Origin: an uncultured Parabacteroides sp.
GTDB lineage: Bacteria > Bacteroidota > Bacteroidia > Bacteroidales > Tannerellaceae
DNA length: 64,000 nt
Reading direction: 5' to 3'
NCBI GenBank assembly: GCA_910577325.1
Contig: CAJTMR010000003.1
Location: forward strand, 155,851 to 219,850
Positions 18,477 through 26,722 of this stretch are shown here, piece by piece; position 1 is the stretch's first letter; every line of letters starts with the position of its first letter. The notes below the pieces were generated by a model. The model was not told the DNA's origin and made no database searches. It saw only the letters and a program-made list of their open reading frames with translations. A program made the position numbers and the translations under genes.

Positions 18477-19112
18477 TTACATTCTAATAAATTTTTCAAG
18501 AAAACTTCTCAACGGTATCAATGCATCGGCTTCCAAATCCCAATATTCGGGATTGTCAAAAAACCAATTGCCATCTTTAAATGCCCTGTCTTTACTACGG
18601 CTTTTTACCATAGCATCCACATAAGAATACATCTTGGCCTTTCTGTTCGGCGCTTTATATATAGGTGCTTCTTCCGGTTTATTCCTTGTCTTAACGCAAG
18701 TTTCATATCTTTCAAAACAAGTCAACAATCCCGAATGATCTTTATTGACAATACGTTCCAACAATGATTCAAAATCTCCATCATCTTTGTTATTAGGAAA
18801 CAGAAACAATTCAGAAGTGATCCCCAATTCTCCGAACTTCTCCAACAAAGCCTTCTGACGTACCTCAAATCCACCTCCGTCAACAGCCTCATCTGCATCG
18901 AAAATCGTCAAGTTACGACCTCCAGACAAAGCACATTCCTCATATTGATTAACAACCAAATGCAATTTATCCTTACCTCCAACCGGTATTACTTGGCATT
19001 CCAATTCCTTCAAATCAGCAAACAGATGATTCAAATAAGCATCAAGAAAACTTTTCTCGATACTCGTCACCCGCTTGGGCGAAATGCTCGTTTCCAGATA
19101 TAGACGTATCAT
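18477..19112 (-). CDS. DUF3226-like TOPRIM-type protein, partner of the adjacent ATPase
   Basis: A 211-residue protein with features of the DUF3226 branch of TOPRIM-fold proteins: an acidic N-terminal strand (RLYLETSIS), the DxD motif in LTIFDADEAVDGGG near residue 70, and the downstream LFLFPNNKDDGDFESLLERI segment near 105. TOPRIM folds use such acidic clusters to hold metal for nucleic-acid cleavage. The ATG overlaps the upstream ATPase stop (ATGA), so the two are translationally coupled. The pair resembles a split form of OLD-family (overcoming lysogenization defect) ATPase-nucleases, which act in phage defence. Family assignment is from motifs; the defence role is inferred. Confidence 0.65.
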   Translation of the reverse strand: MIRLYLETSISPKRVTSIEKSFLDAYLNHLFADLKELECQVIPVGGKDKLHLVVNQYEECALSGGRNLTIFDADEAVDGGGFEVRQKALLEKFGELGITSELFLFPNNKDDGDFESLLERIVNKDHSGLLTCFERYETCVKTRNKPEEAPIYKAPNRKAKMYSYVDAMVKSRSKDRAFKDGNWFFDNPEYWDLEADALIPLRSFLEKFIRM

Positions 19113-20182
19113 CGAATCTCTATTTCCTGGTTAATAACATAATTAAACTTCTCAAAATCATAACGGAATGCCTTCAAATCCTCATTTTCCAAACGTCGAA
19201 GCGTATAAGTTATTGTCTTATCCCGCATATCTTGTTGCCCTCCAGACAAAATTCGCTCCAATCCGATTAAAGAATCGGCATTATGGGTAGAAACAAAGAC
19301 CTGCACATTATTCTTTTTAGCCATCAACAAAACCGCTGACCACAAAATCGGGATTGACTTATAATGAATGCCATTATCAATCTCGTCAATCAAAACAATC
19401 CCATCCTTACTCTTGAATAACGTTACAATAACAGCTAAAATCTTCCGGATACCATCACCCATTATATTGATCGGGACTCTTTGAGATAACCCGACATCAA
19501 CCATAACAGCTTTTTCACCCAACATGATATCCTTGATCCGAGGTTCTACTTGCTGCAATATTTCGACAATATGATGTTCTTCCTTATTTTTTAATATCTT
19601 ATCCAATATTTTCACGGATTCCCGCAAATCATAATTGGGTGATACATACTGGGCTACAATCTGCTCTTTGTAACCGGAGGCCGGATACACTTGTGCTTCT
19701 CTCTTTTCCCTACCCTCAGGAGTAACGATTAAAGAAGACTCGTAAGCTTTTTTCTCACCATTTGTCGTAAGCCGATAATCGAAAACAAAACCATAGTTTG
19801 TAGAAGTTTCTTGATTGGAAGGTGATGTTTTTACCATATCCGTCATATTCACCACTTCCTTTTGGGCAAGCAACGGGCGAATTGACAATTCTCGGGAAGA
19901 AAGTCCGTCTTTCATATCCGCAGCAATATTGATCGGTACTGAAGAATCCAAATTATAATAATTCAGTAATAAATCATCCGGTTCAATCCTATCATAGTTA
20001 CGAAGGCTGTTGATACGAATATTCAAAAGAGGATTTGCCGCTCCGGATATAAGAAACAAAGCATCTAAAACAGACGATTTTCCACAATTGTTACAACCGA
20101 GCAACAAATTAACTTGCCCTAACTGCTCCAAGGTCAAATGTTTTATTCCTCTAAAACAATTTATATGTACATCCTTAATCAT
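19109..20182 (-). CDS. OLD-like AAA ATPase (ABC-type head domain)
   Basis: A 357-residue ATPase of the AAA_15/AAA_21 class. INCFRGIKHL opens the ABC-like fold, Walker A is GCNNCGKSS near residue 30, a signature-like segment (NIMGDGIRKILAVIVTLF) lies near 245, Walker B is GIVLIDEIDNGIHY near 270, and the switch His is in VFVSTHNADS near 300. The protein contains no TOPRIM domain itself; that function is in the overlapping downstream gene. A strong AGAGG ribosome-binding site precedes the ATG, just downstream of a fragment of the neighbouring glycosyltransferase gene (20214-20362). Confidence 0.8.
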   Translation of the reverse strand: MIKDVHINCFRGIKHLTLEQLGQVNLLLGCNNCGKSSVLDALFLISGAANPLLNIRINSLRNYDRIEPDDLLLNYYNLDSSVPINIAADMKDGLSSRELSIRPLLAQKEVVNMTDMVKTSPSNQETSTNYGFVFDYRLTTNGEKKAYESSLIVTPEGREKREAQVYPASGYKEQIVAQYVSPNYDLRESVKILDKILKNKEEHHIVEILQQVEPRIKDIMLGEKAVMVDVGLSQRVPINIMGDGIRKILAVIVTLFKSKDGIVLIDEIDNGIHYKSIPILWSAVLLMAKKNNVQVFVSTHNADSLIGLERILSGGQQDMRDKTITYTLRRLENEDLKAFRYDFEKFNYVINQEIEIR

Positions 20183-20213
20183 ACTTACCTCTTCTTTATC
20201 TTTAATTTCTTAC

Positions 20214-20362
20214 ACCCGCCCCTTCAAATATTTAGCCGTATAAAAACGGACAGCGAACCACCCGTGAAGCAAAACCGTAACAAAAGTACCATAATATTTG
20301 CACATAATCGCATATCTCTCCCGCAAGGACGCTTTTCTTTGCGTCGTGCTCGTCCCACCGTC
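20214..20362 (-). repeat. 149-bp orphan copy of the glycosyltransferase 3' end (copy A)
   Basis: Bases 20214-20362 match 21915-22063 at every position but one (C at 20309, T at 22010), offset 1701 bp. The identity stops sharply at both ends. On the minus strand the copy still reads as the last ~49 codons of the glycosyltransferase, ending KGRV with TAA where the full gene has TGA. It lies between the AlbA_2 gene and the ATPase/TOPRIM pair. Confidence 0.95.
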
Positions 20363-20375
20363 AAGGGTGAGATCA

Positions 20376-20428
20376 CATTTACTGTGCATTTACTGTGCAT
20401 TTACTGTGCATTTACTGTGCATTTACTG
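20376..20428. repeat. 11-bp tandem repeat at the end of the AlbA_2 gene
   Basis: CATTTACTGTG is repeated four times exactly (starts 20376, 20387, 20398, 20409), followed by a 9-bp partial unit. On the minus strand the array begins at the stop codon of the AlbA_2 gene, and every unit contains TAA. Changes in copy number would therefore alter the 3' untranslated spacing and not the protein. Confidence 0.95.
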
Positions 20429-21886
20429 CAACATCATTTCATAATATTGTACTGGGTCATTCTTCTTTCCATACCGTTTCACCAAACCATATTCAATCAG
20501 ACGATTCAGCCTCAGCAAAACCGTACGTCTCGCTTTGCCCGTATACGCTTCCAATTCCAAACGAGTCACCCTGACCTTACTACCCATATAGATCAAAATA
20601 GTCCTCTCCAAATCATCAAGAGAATTCCACATGTCCGTACTTACATTTACTTCTGCACGTGCAGATTGGCGCATAGTACGCATTACAATATTATTCTTCA
20701 GCACAAGTTTTACAAACTGTTCAGGTTCTGTGTATATGGGTTCATCTAAAAAAAGATCTTTCATATCCGAATAAATACGCTTTACTCCCTCATTTAACTC
20801 ACGAACCCATCCAAAATCGGTCAGCACACGGGCTATTCGAGGATTTCTTGAATAACGTGTAACTTGTATATTGCTGACTGTTACAATATTGGGCAATCTG
20901 CCAGGACTCAATATTTCCAATCTATCATCATACATCGTCACCTTTATGTAACTCCCGCTCATACCATATTCCCGATGCGTAACAGCATTGACAATCCCCT
21001 CAAGCCACGCGAACTCCGGATATTCAGGAACTATCTGGAATTTACCGGATCGTTGGTCCAAAGCCGTAAACTCCCTCAGCTGCGAGCCTATGAATCTTTT
21101 GGCTTCATCTATAATCTTAACAATTGAACATTCAATATTGACATCCCTAATGATATTTATATTTGTCCCTACTTGGGCGAAATTACCCTCATAACGGACA
21201 AAACGGATTCTGCAATTAGGATAGAACTGTTGGACATTTTGAGCAAACAAAAGGACAGCCGCATTCGTCAAATATTCTCTTCCTCCCATCTTTTTTAGAA
21301 AACCACGGGCACGCAACACTTGCTCCGTCGACAGATGAGAGGCTTTAATATACCGTTTGTATTCCATGATACTATCGTTATCCAAATCAGACAACGATGC
21401 ATCCATATTACATTCATCCTCATAATGGCGGGTGCTTTTGCTATACTCAAGATTCCGCAAATCGACGCCTTTCAGTTCTTTCGTCTTATCACCGATCCTC
21501 AGATAAGTCGAATCGTTTACCGTCCGTATGATTTGATCGATACTTGCATGAATATGTAAAAGTAAAATCCGGTCTTGCTCTCCCTTTTTATTAATGACAT
21601 CCAAAAATTCATCATCATAGGCCGGCATCGGCTTACAACAATCTTTAGGTGCATTCAAAAAATTATTGATTTTTTCTACGCCACAACTATTTATGCCTTC
21701 TATTGCTTTAGTTTTATCACTGATACCTATAACAACAGTCCCACCCTCCGCATTCGCAAATGCAGAGATCAAATCTGCAATATCAGCTACTTTTATTTTT
21801 GCGGACTTCCTGTCAAAATGTTTATTTTCATCTTGAGAAGTCAAATAGTCCAAGGTCAGTATCGGATTTATTTCGGATCGTATCAT
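20423..21886 (-). CDS. AlbA_2 (Schlafen-type) ATP-binding protein
   Basis: A 487-residue protein with three recognisable parts. An AlbA_2/Schlafen domain lies at about 10-135 (ENKHFDRKSAKIKVADIADLI, FANAEGGTVVIGISD). An HATPase_c_4-like GHKL domain lies at about 280-390 (LEGIVNAVTHREY, RLEILSPGRLPN, VLTDFGWVRELNEGVKRIY). A C-terminal winged helix lies at about 420-485. Such proteins are usually annotated RecG-like or putative transcriptional regulators, and family members occur in several defence contexts. The gene is bounded on both sides by the 149-bp glycosyltransferase-end duplication, so it is probably a later arrival. Its ribosome-binding site is weak. The stop codon runs into an 11-bp tandem repeat. 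Confidence 0.8.
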   Translation of the reverse strand: MIRSEINPILTLDYLTSQDENKHFDRKSAKIKVADIADLISAFANAEGGTVVIGISDKTKAIEGINSCGVEKINNFLNAPKDCCKPMPAYDDEFLDVINKKGEQDRILLLHIHASIDQIIRTVNDSTYLRIGDKTKELKGVDLRNLEYSKSTRHYEDECNMDASLSDLDNDSIMEYKRYIKASHLSTEQVLRARGFLKKMGGREYLTNAAVLLFAQNVQQFYPNCRIRFVRYEGNFAQVGTNINIIRDVNIECSIVKIIDEAKRFIGSQLREFTALDQRSGKFQIVPEYPEFAWLEGIVNAVTHREYGMSGSYIKVTMYDDRLEILSPGRLPNIVTVSNIQVTRYSRNPRIARVLTDFGWVRELNEGVKRIYSDMKDLFLDEPIYTEPEQFVKLVLKNNIVMRTMRQSARAEVNVSTDMWNSLDDLERTILIYMGSKVRVTRLELEAYTGKARRTVLLRLNRLIEYGLVKRYGKKNDPVQYYEMMLQ

Positions 21887-21910
21887 ACCAATAAATTGAA
21901 ATTCATACTA

Positions 21911-22693
21911 TCAAACCCGCCCCTTCAAATATTTAGCCGTATAAAAACGGACAGCGAACCACCCGTGAAGCAAAACCGTAACAAAAGTACCATAATATTT
22001 GCACATAATTGCATATCTCTCCCGCAAGGACGCTTTTCTTTGCGTCGTGCTCGTCCCACCGTCCAAAAAGTCGGACAGGATGAGATGCGTGTTGCAAAAC
22101 GAACGGGCCTGTTTCATGCAACGGATACACCAATCGAAATCGGCCGAATAACGATACTGCAAATCATATAACGGGGCAACCGCACGTTTTGGAATGAAGG
22201 ACTGGTGGCAAACCAACATCCCCATCCTGAAACTCTTCCACGAAAGTTTTTTAGGAGCCTTTAGGCGACGCAACCCTAACGAGCGTCCCGCCTCATCGAC
22301 GATATTCGTCTCGCCATAGATAATATCCGGCAAAGCCTTCCTCCTCTGAAGTTTGGAAACGACCGACTGGACCGTATCGGACGAACAAAGAGAATCGCCG
22401 GCATTGATAAACCAGACATAATCTCCCGTCGCCTTTTGAAGCCCCTTGTTCATGGCATCGTATATCCCTTTATCCGGTTCGCTCACCCAATAAGCAAGCC
22501 CCGATTCATACCGTCTGATGATATCCACCGTCCCGTCTGTCGAACCACCGTCTATCACGATATATTCAATATTCGGATAGGACTGGCTCAGCACGTTCAA
22601 CAACGTCTGCTCTACCAGACGCACGGCGTTATAGGTAATCGTTATGATTGAAAATGTAGGTTGTAACATCAAATATCCTTTATTTCTTGTCAT
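21911..22693 (-). CDS. Family 2 glycosyltransferase
   Basis: A 260-residue GT-A enzyme. FSIITITYNAVRLVEQTLLN starts the fold near residue 14, VIDGGSTDGT near 47 is the nucleotide-binding loop, WFINAGDSL near 95 replaces a strict DxD as is common in this subgroup, and SADFDWCIRCM near 185 provides the catalytic acidic pair. It is soluble or peripherally membrane-bound. Two starts are plausible, 22693 (AAGGAG upstream) and 22669 (AGGATAT upstream). It begins 3 nt after the orphan ATPase gene. Its 3' end is duplicated twice downstream (20214-20362, 18453-18475), and its own stop (TGA) differs from the TAA kept in both copies. Confidence 0.88.
   Translation of the reverse strand: MTRNKGYLMLQPTFSIITITYNAVRLVEQTLLNVLSQSYPNIEYIVIDGGSTDGTVDIIRRYESGLAYWVSEPDKGIYDAMNKGLQKATGDYVWFINAGDSLCSSDTVQSVVSKLQRRKALPDIIYGETNIVDEAGRSLGLRRLKAPKKLSWKSFRMGMLVCHQSFIPKRAVAPLYDLQYRYSADFDWCIRCMKQARSFCNTHLILSDFLDGGTSTTQRKASLRERYAIMCKYYGTFVTVLLHGWFAVRFYTAKYLKGRV
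21915..22063 (-). repeat. 149-bp glycosyltransferase 3' end within the intact gene (copy B)
   Basis: This is the in-gene copy of the duplication, covering the last ~49 codons of the glycosyltransferase. It pairs with 20214-20362 and, over its final ~20 bp, with 18453-18475. Copies B and A flank the AlbA_2 gene as direct repeats. Confidence 0.95.
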
Positions 22694-22696
22694 TTA

Positions 22697-23824
22697 TCAT
22701 ACTCCTTCCGTAAACTCGTCCAACTGCAACAACTGTATAAAGGCATCATGCTTAGACTGCCCGATCTTATAATCGCTCGCATTCTTCACGACGACAGTCC
22801 CGGCTTTTCGTGTAACGATCTTCCAATTCCGATACGGGATATTATTGATTATATAAGGATGATGGCTGGTAATAATGAATTGCACATTCCGTTCGGAAGC
22901 TACCAGATCTTCCGTCAACTCATCCATACAATTCACGCCCAAACTGTTTTCAAACTCATCAATCAAAATAACTGCGCCATCCTCGCAAAGATACAACTCT
23001 GCTATTTGCAACAGACTTTTCAACATGCCCGAAGAAATCATCGGTTGTAAAATCCAATCTTTTACTCCTTTTTCTTTCAATTGAATTACAGGATAGTCAC
23101 CATTGGCATCTGAAGAAATGCCGGGAACCACCTCTACTTTTATCTGTTCAACTTGAGGGAATATACGAATAAAATGATTTTGTATTTTTTGGAACTCTTT
23201 TTTATCCACATAATATAGCAAACAAAGTTTTACATCCGTTCGCAAACCGGATTGACGGATAACCTCTACAGAAATAAAATCCGATAACACACTATCCAAA
23301 AAAGATTTATTCAAAAAAGCCAAAGACAAAATCTCGGCATTAAAAGTCAAGTCTCCAATTTTAAAAAATCCATTAAACGCAGGAGAAATATCAGGTTCTT
23401 CCTTCAACAGCGCAACCACACTCTGCTCCGAAGGCAACTTGACAATCTGATTCCCATTAAAAAGAATCGTCTCCGGAGAACGGTCTATCAACAAATTATC
23501 CCCTTTCCACAACTTTTCTTGCAAAAACGCATACTTATCCTTTTTCTCTGAAACGATTTCATCCAACTGAATTTCATTCCGGCTTCCGAACTCTCCACTC
23601 CAAATATACTCTTCACCATCGATCGTGTCAAAGGCGACATTCCATTTCAGGCCATTGAAAGACTCTCCTTTTGCGATCCTCTTCAATTTTTTGATTGCAT
23701 TCAATATTTGCGTTTTCCCCACACCAGAGGCTCCTACCAACAAAGTCAGTTTGTCATTAAAACTCAATGATTCAAAATGCCAGTTCCGAGATTTATCTTC
23801 AAAGCTTAAAGTCTTTATCCGCAT
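22697..23824 (-). CDS. Orphan AAA ATPase of the OLD/AAA_15 type
   Basis: A 375-residue ATPase. Walker A is GASGVGKTQ near residue 32, Walker B is GAVILIDEFENSLG near 285, and the switch histidines are in FIITSHHPYI near 320. The middle ~200 residues are a divergent insertion, as in OLD-like and PARIS-like ATPases. Unlike the other two ATPases in this cluster, no TOPRIM or DUF4435 partner adjoins it. The next gene is the family 2 glycosyltransferase 3 nt downstream, and upstream lies 700 bp of apparently decayed sequence. It may have lost its effector, or may act alone. The ribosome-binding site is weak. Confidence 0.75.
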   Translation of the reverse strand: MRIKTLSFEDKSRNWHFESLSFNDKLTLLVGASGVGKTQILNAIKKLKRIAKGESFNGLKWNVAFDTIDGEEYIWSGEFGSRNEIQLDEIVSEKKDKYAFLQEKLWKGDNLLIDRSPETILFNGNQIVKLPSEQSVVALLKEEPDISPAFNGFFKIGDLTFNAEILSLAFLNKSFLDSVLSDFISVEVIRQSGLRTDVKLCLLYYVDKKEFQKIQNHFIRIFPQVEQIKVEVVPGISSDANGDYPVIQLKEKGVKDWILQPMISSGMLKSLLQIAELYLCEDGAVILIDEFENSLGVNCMDELTEDLVASERNVQFIITSHHPYIINNIPYRNWKIVTRKAGTVVVKNASDYKIGQSKHDAFIQLLQLDEFTEGV

Positions 23825-24317
23825 ATCCGTTATTGTTTTATTGTCCTACACCACCATATTCCTCCCCAGCCACATCGTCACACGTGAAAGGCGGGATTTC
23901 TGTTTTATGAGCAAAGATAACAAAGATATTCGGTCTTCGTATGAAAGACAGAGAGATAAATCGCTTATGGTCTTCACGATCTGGCGATGAAAACAGACGA
24001 GGTCTGATCCATGCAGCAGACTGTTCGTATCCTCTTCCCACATCTCTAAGAATCTTACCCCCCTACCCGCACCGTAAGCCTCCGATAAAATGAACAAGAG
24101 CCATGTCCCCCAGAACACAGCTCTTACCCGCTGTTGATTTATCCTCCACTACCTATACTCCCTTATCTTTTCAAATCTATAGCACACTGTTTGAACAAAC
24201 AGCATTCACGTAGCCATTCAAACAACCAACATATTCAACCAACCATGTCTTATTCATGCCCCGCTTTTATATAAATACATCTATTAGGCAAAATAATTCA
24301 CCTTGTTTCATCGTCAC
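23825..24317 (-). other. Gap with one unrecognised open frame, probably decayed cluster DNA
   Basis: A minus-strand frame of about 90 codons (23846-24118, beginning near a GTG) has protein-like composition, with a hydrophobic start (GTWLLFILSEAYG) and a basic end (SRLSRVTMWLGRNMVV). It has no recognised domain and looks like the tail of a longer protein. From 24119 to 24317 no convincing frame, promoter or RNA is seen. The segment is probably debris from rearrangement between the GT4 gene and the orphan ATPase. Confidence 0.4.
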
Positions 24318-24527
24318 TTATTTTTCCTGTTGTTCTTTTGCTCTTATTATATTCATATTAAGTCTTCGAAAGTCATTTTCGTCTTTCCTTTGATTGGCCT
24401 TCGTACCACCTGTTATTACGATTTTTCCGCCAAGCGGTCCAACACCATAAACACGAAGATGTTAACTCTTAAACTCAAATTCCCGATATTCCCCCTTTAC
24501 CTTATCATAAGGTTCTCTTTCTTCAAC
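24318..24527 (-). pseudogene. Remnant of a small protein, possibly a RelE/ParE-type toxin
   Basis: Reading on in frame past the TAG stop of the GT4 gene, the minus strand encodes about 20 residues (REPYDKVKGEYREFEFKS), an in-frame TAA at 24462-24464, then 47 more residues including LRVYGVGPLGGKIVITGG and KANQRKDENDFRRL before TAA at 24318. The latter part resembles the C-terminal half of small RelE/ParE-like toxins, in which a strand pair is followed by a basic helix. The family call is tentative. The in-frame stop and missing start indicate a dead gene. Confidence 0.4.
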
Positions 24528-25751
24528 CTATAAACCGGATTTTTCCTGTAACAATCTTTCGTACAATCCAATATACTGTTTCGCGACCACCTCCTCCGTA
24601 TAACTCTCCCGCACTTTCTTCACACAAGCATCCGAAAGAGCTTGCCTATCCTCATGCTCCAAAATCCACCGGATACCGTTGGCAAGATCGTTGGCATCCT
24701 TATAATTGGCTAAATATCCGTTTATTTTATGATCAATAATATCAGTCTGTCCACTATTATTAAAACTAACAGCAGGACAGCCACATGCCATCGCTTCTAT
24801 AATCGTCTGCCCAAACGTTTCATAAAAAGAAGAGACAACCGTAACATCTGCTGCCGAATACAACTCTGCAATTTGATTATTATCACTTAACAGACTCAAA
24901 GACAAATAAGGAATAGACAAATGCTCAAAAAAAAGTTTATCGCCTTTGATTGCTCCGAACAATACTAACAAAACATCATTTCGATCACAAGACAAAATAT
25001 TTAAAGCATCTTTTAGAAAGTCAAAACCTTTAATTGGATCATCTAACCGAGCTGCTCCCATTAATACAATTTTCTTATCCAAAGGGAAAGAAAACTTCTT
25101 ACGCATTTCTATTTTCTCTTTTTTAAAGAAGACAGATACATCAATCACATTAGGTATAACTGCTACTTCCAAATCCTTAGTTAAAGAACTTTTCTTTGCT
25201 TGTTCAGCTAACCAAGAACTCACAGCGACTAATTGAATACCAGATGTTTTAAGAAAGCCTTTCCTCTTCCAAATAGAATACGACAAATCATGCCGATTAT
25301 TTGATTTTAAGAAAGGGCACTTTCCACATTCATTATAAAAACGTTCACACCCCCAAGCATGATGACAAATACCTGTACAAGGCCACATATCATGCATAGT
25401 CCACACGATAGGCTTATTCAGTTTCACCAATGCTTCTATATCCTTTAATGAAAGAAAACCCTGATTAATCCAATGAAGATGAACAATATCAGCATCTCTT
25501 ACCGGAGGATACCCGGACAAATCCGTTCCGGTATTGGCGATTGAAACCGCAAACAGATTCTTACGGTTTAAATGGTTACATAAAAAAATAATCAACCGCT
25601 CCCAATAGAATCGGAAACGGTTCAACCAAGTACCTTTCCTGACAAGTTTATCAACCTGTATTCCGGATTGTTTCAATGCCTTGCCCAAACGCCCGGCGGC
25701 TACGGCTGCTCCTCCGGTACGTTCGGAAGTGTTTATGATAACGACTTTCAT
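24528..25751 (-). CDS. Family 4 (GT-B) glycosyltransferase
   Basis: A 407-residue retaining glycosyltransferase from the ATG at 25751 (MKVVIINTSERTGGAAVAAG). The N-terminal acceptor domain includes LHWINQGFL and WTMHDMWPCTG. A cysteine-rich CHHAWGCERFYNECGKC stretch near residues 130-150 occurs in a subgroup of GT4 enzymes. The C-terminal donor domain has VLMGAARLDDPIKG and the ExxxxE motif ETFGQTIIEAMACGCPAVSF near residue 315. It acts in the cytoplasm on lipid-linked intermediates. It lies directly downstream of the PARIS-like pair. Confidence 0.88.
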   Translation of the reverse strand: MKVVIINTSERTGGAAVAAGRLGKALKQSGIQVDKLVRKGTWLNRFRFYWERLIIFLCNHLNRKNLFAVSIANTGTDLSGYPPVRDADIVHLHWINQGFLSLKDIEALVKLNKPIVWTMHDMWPCTGICHHAWGCERFYNECGKCPFLKSNNRHDLSYSIWKRKGFLKTSGIQLVAVSSWLAEQAKKSSLTKDLEVAVIPNVIDVSVFFKKEKIEMRKKFSFPLDKKIVLMGAARLDDPIKGFDFLKDALNILSCDRNDVLLVLFGAIKGDKLFFEHLSIPYLSLSLLSDNNQIAELYSAADVTVVSSFYETFGQTIIEAMACGCPAVSFNNSGQTDIIDHKINGYLANYKDANDLANGIRWILEHEDRQALSDACVKKVRESYTEEVVAKQYIGLYERLLQEKSGL

Positions 25752-25789
25752 TCTCCAAACTTTACATTCCAATACTCATTTTTTCTATG

Positions 25790-26719
25790 TCAAAAAACTT
25801 GATTTATATCATTCTCTATCTTATCCATTTCAAGATAACCGAAAGATAAATGATCTAACAACGTCTTTTTAAAAGATACATGTTTTTGATAAATTGAAGC
25901 ATGTTGTGACTTGGGCAACTTACCTTTCTCCTGTTTTATATGCAGATTAACTATTTCTTCTCCCAAAGAAGATAACACAGAATACAAATTATGCCCCCGT
26001 ATATAAAGATAGGCTGTTTCCTTGTTCAGACCAAGAGGTTCATACCGCTTAGCCTCATTTTTCCAAGAGAAATTAGGTAATAATGATACTAAACGAGCCA
26101 AATCTATATCGACTTTCTGTTGCAACAGCGATAGCAGCACTCGGCCATTATTTACCACAGACCGGTTCATTTTTGGAGGTAAATCCAAAACCCGAACAAA
26201 ATCTTCTTTTGTGTAAGCATTATTACGCGTCCGAATACAATATAACAAACTGATAAATAATGGATAAACAATCAATGCATATTGCTTTAGGAATTTCGAA
26301 AATGAAAACAAATTTCCTACATTTGAATCCTGACAAGACATACATAGCACCTGTTCCATATTCTGCCCACAACAATAATGATTTTCAAAAGAATATGTAT
26401 ATGTCTGCAATATATAATGGGCTATATCTATTCCTGCTTCTTGCAACAAATAACGAAAGTCACTATCTATTGCAATCAAAAACTGTTTGTCCAAAAAATC
26501 CTTATATTTGAGACACTGGGTACATCCGCTTCCCGTCGAACGAGAGCCAAATACCCAATAGAAAGAGTCATCCGGCTTAAATTGCTTCAACACCCTTATC
26601 CAAAAAGGTTCGTCATTCTTATCTTCCAAATAAATCACCGCCTTTTTACTGGACAAAGCGAGAGATGCCTTATAGCGTTTAGCCTCCAGTTGACGATATG
26701 CATATTCACCAACAGTCAT
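25790..26719 (-). CDS. DUF4435-type TOPRIM effector of a PARIS-like pair (AriB-like)
   Basis: A 309-residue protein with DUF4435-like features: an acidic strand KAVIYLEDKNDEPFW near residues 25-40, the aspartate motif FLIAIDSDFRYLL near 95, and YTYSFENHYC near 125, where the Glu-Asn pair typifies this family. DUF4435 proteins such as AriB of the PARIS defence system have a TOPRIM fold and are released by their ATPase partner upon infection to cleave nucleic acid. The gene starts 3 nt after the stop of the ATPase at 26723-27520, as expected for a two-gene system. Family membership is from motifs. Antiphage function is inferred by analogy. Confidence 0.65.
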   Translation of the reverse strand: MTVGEYAYRQLEAKRYKASLALSSKKAVIYLEDKNDEPFWIRVLKQFKPDDSFYWVFGSRSTGSGCTQCLKYKDFLDKQFLIAIDSDFRYLLQEAGIDIAHYILQTYTYSFENHYCCGQNMEQVLCMSCQDSNVGNLFSFSKFLKQYALIVYPLFISLLYCIRTRNNAYTKEDFVRVLDLPPKMNRSVVNNGRVLLSLLQQKVDIDLARLVSLLPNFSWKNEAKRYEPLGLNKETAYLYIRGHNLYSVLSSLGEEIVNLHIKQEKGKLPKSQHASIYQKHVSFKKTLLDHLSFGYLEMDKIENDINQVF

Positions 26720-26722
26720 ACT

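Noticed and set aside
20138..20749. Plus-strand frame of about 200 codons spanning the tail copy and tandem repeat
   Set aside because: It is antisense to the AlbA_2 gene, the duplicated gene end and the ATPase start, with composition set by those sequences.
23825..24527. Gene-end duplication of the GT4 gene around the orphan ATPase
   Set aside because: No copy of the last bases of the GT4 gene was found on the far side of the ATPase.
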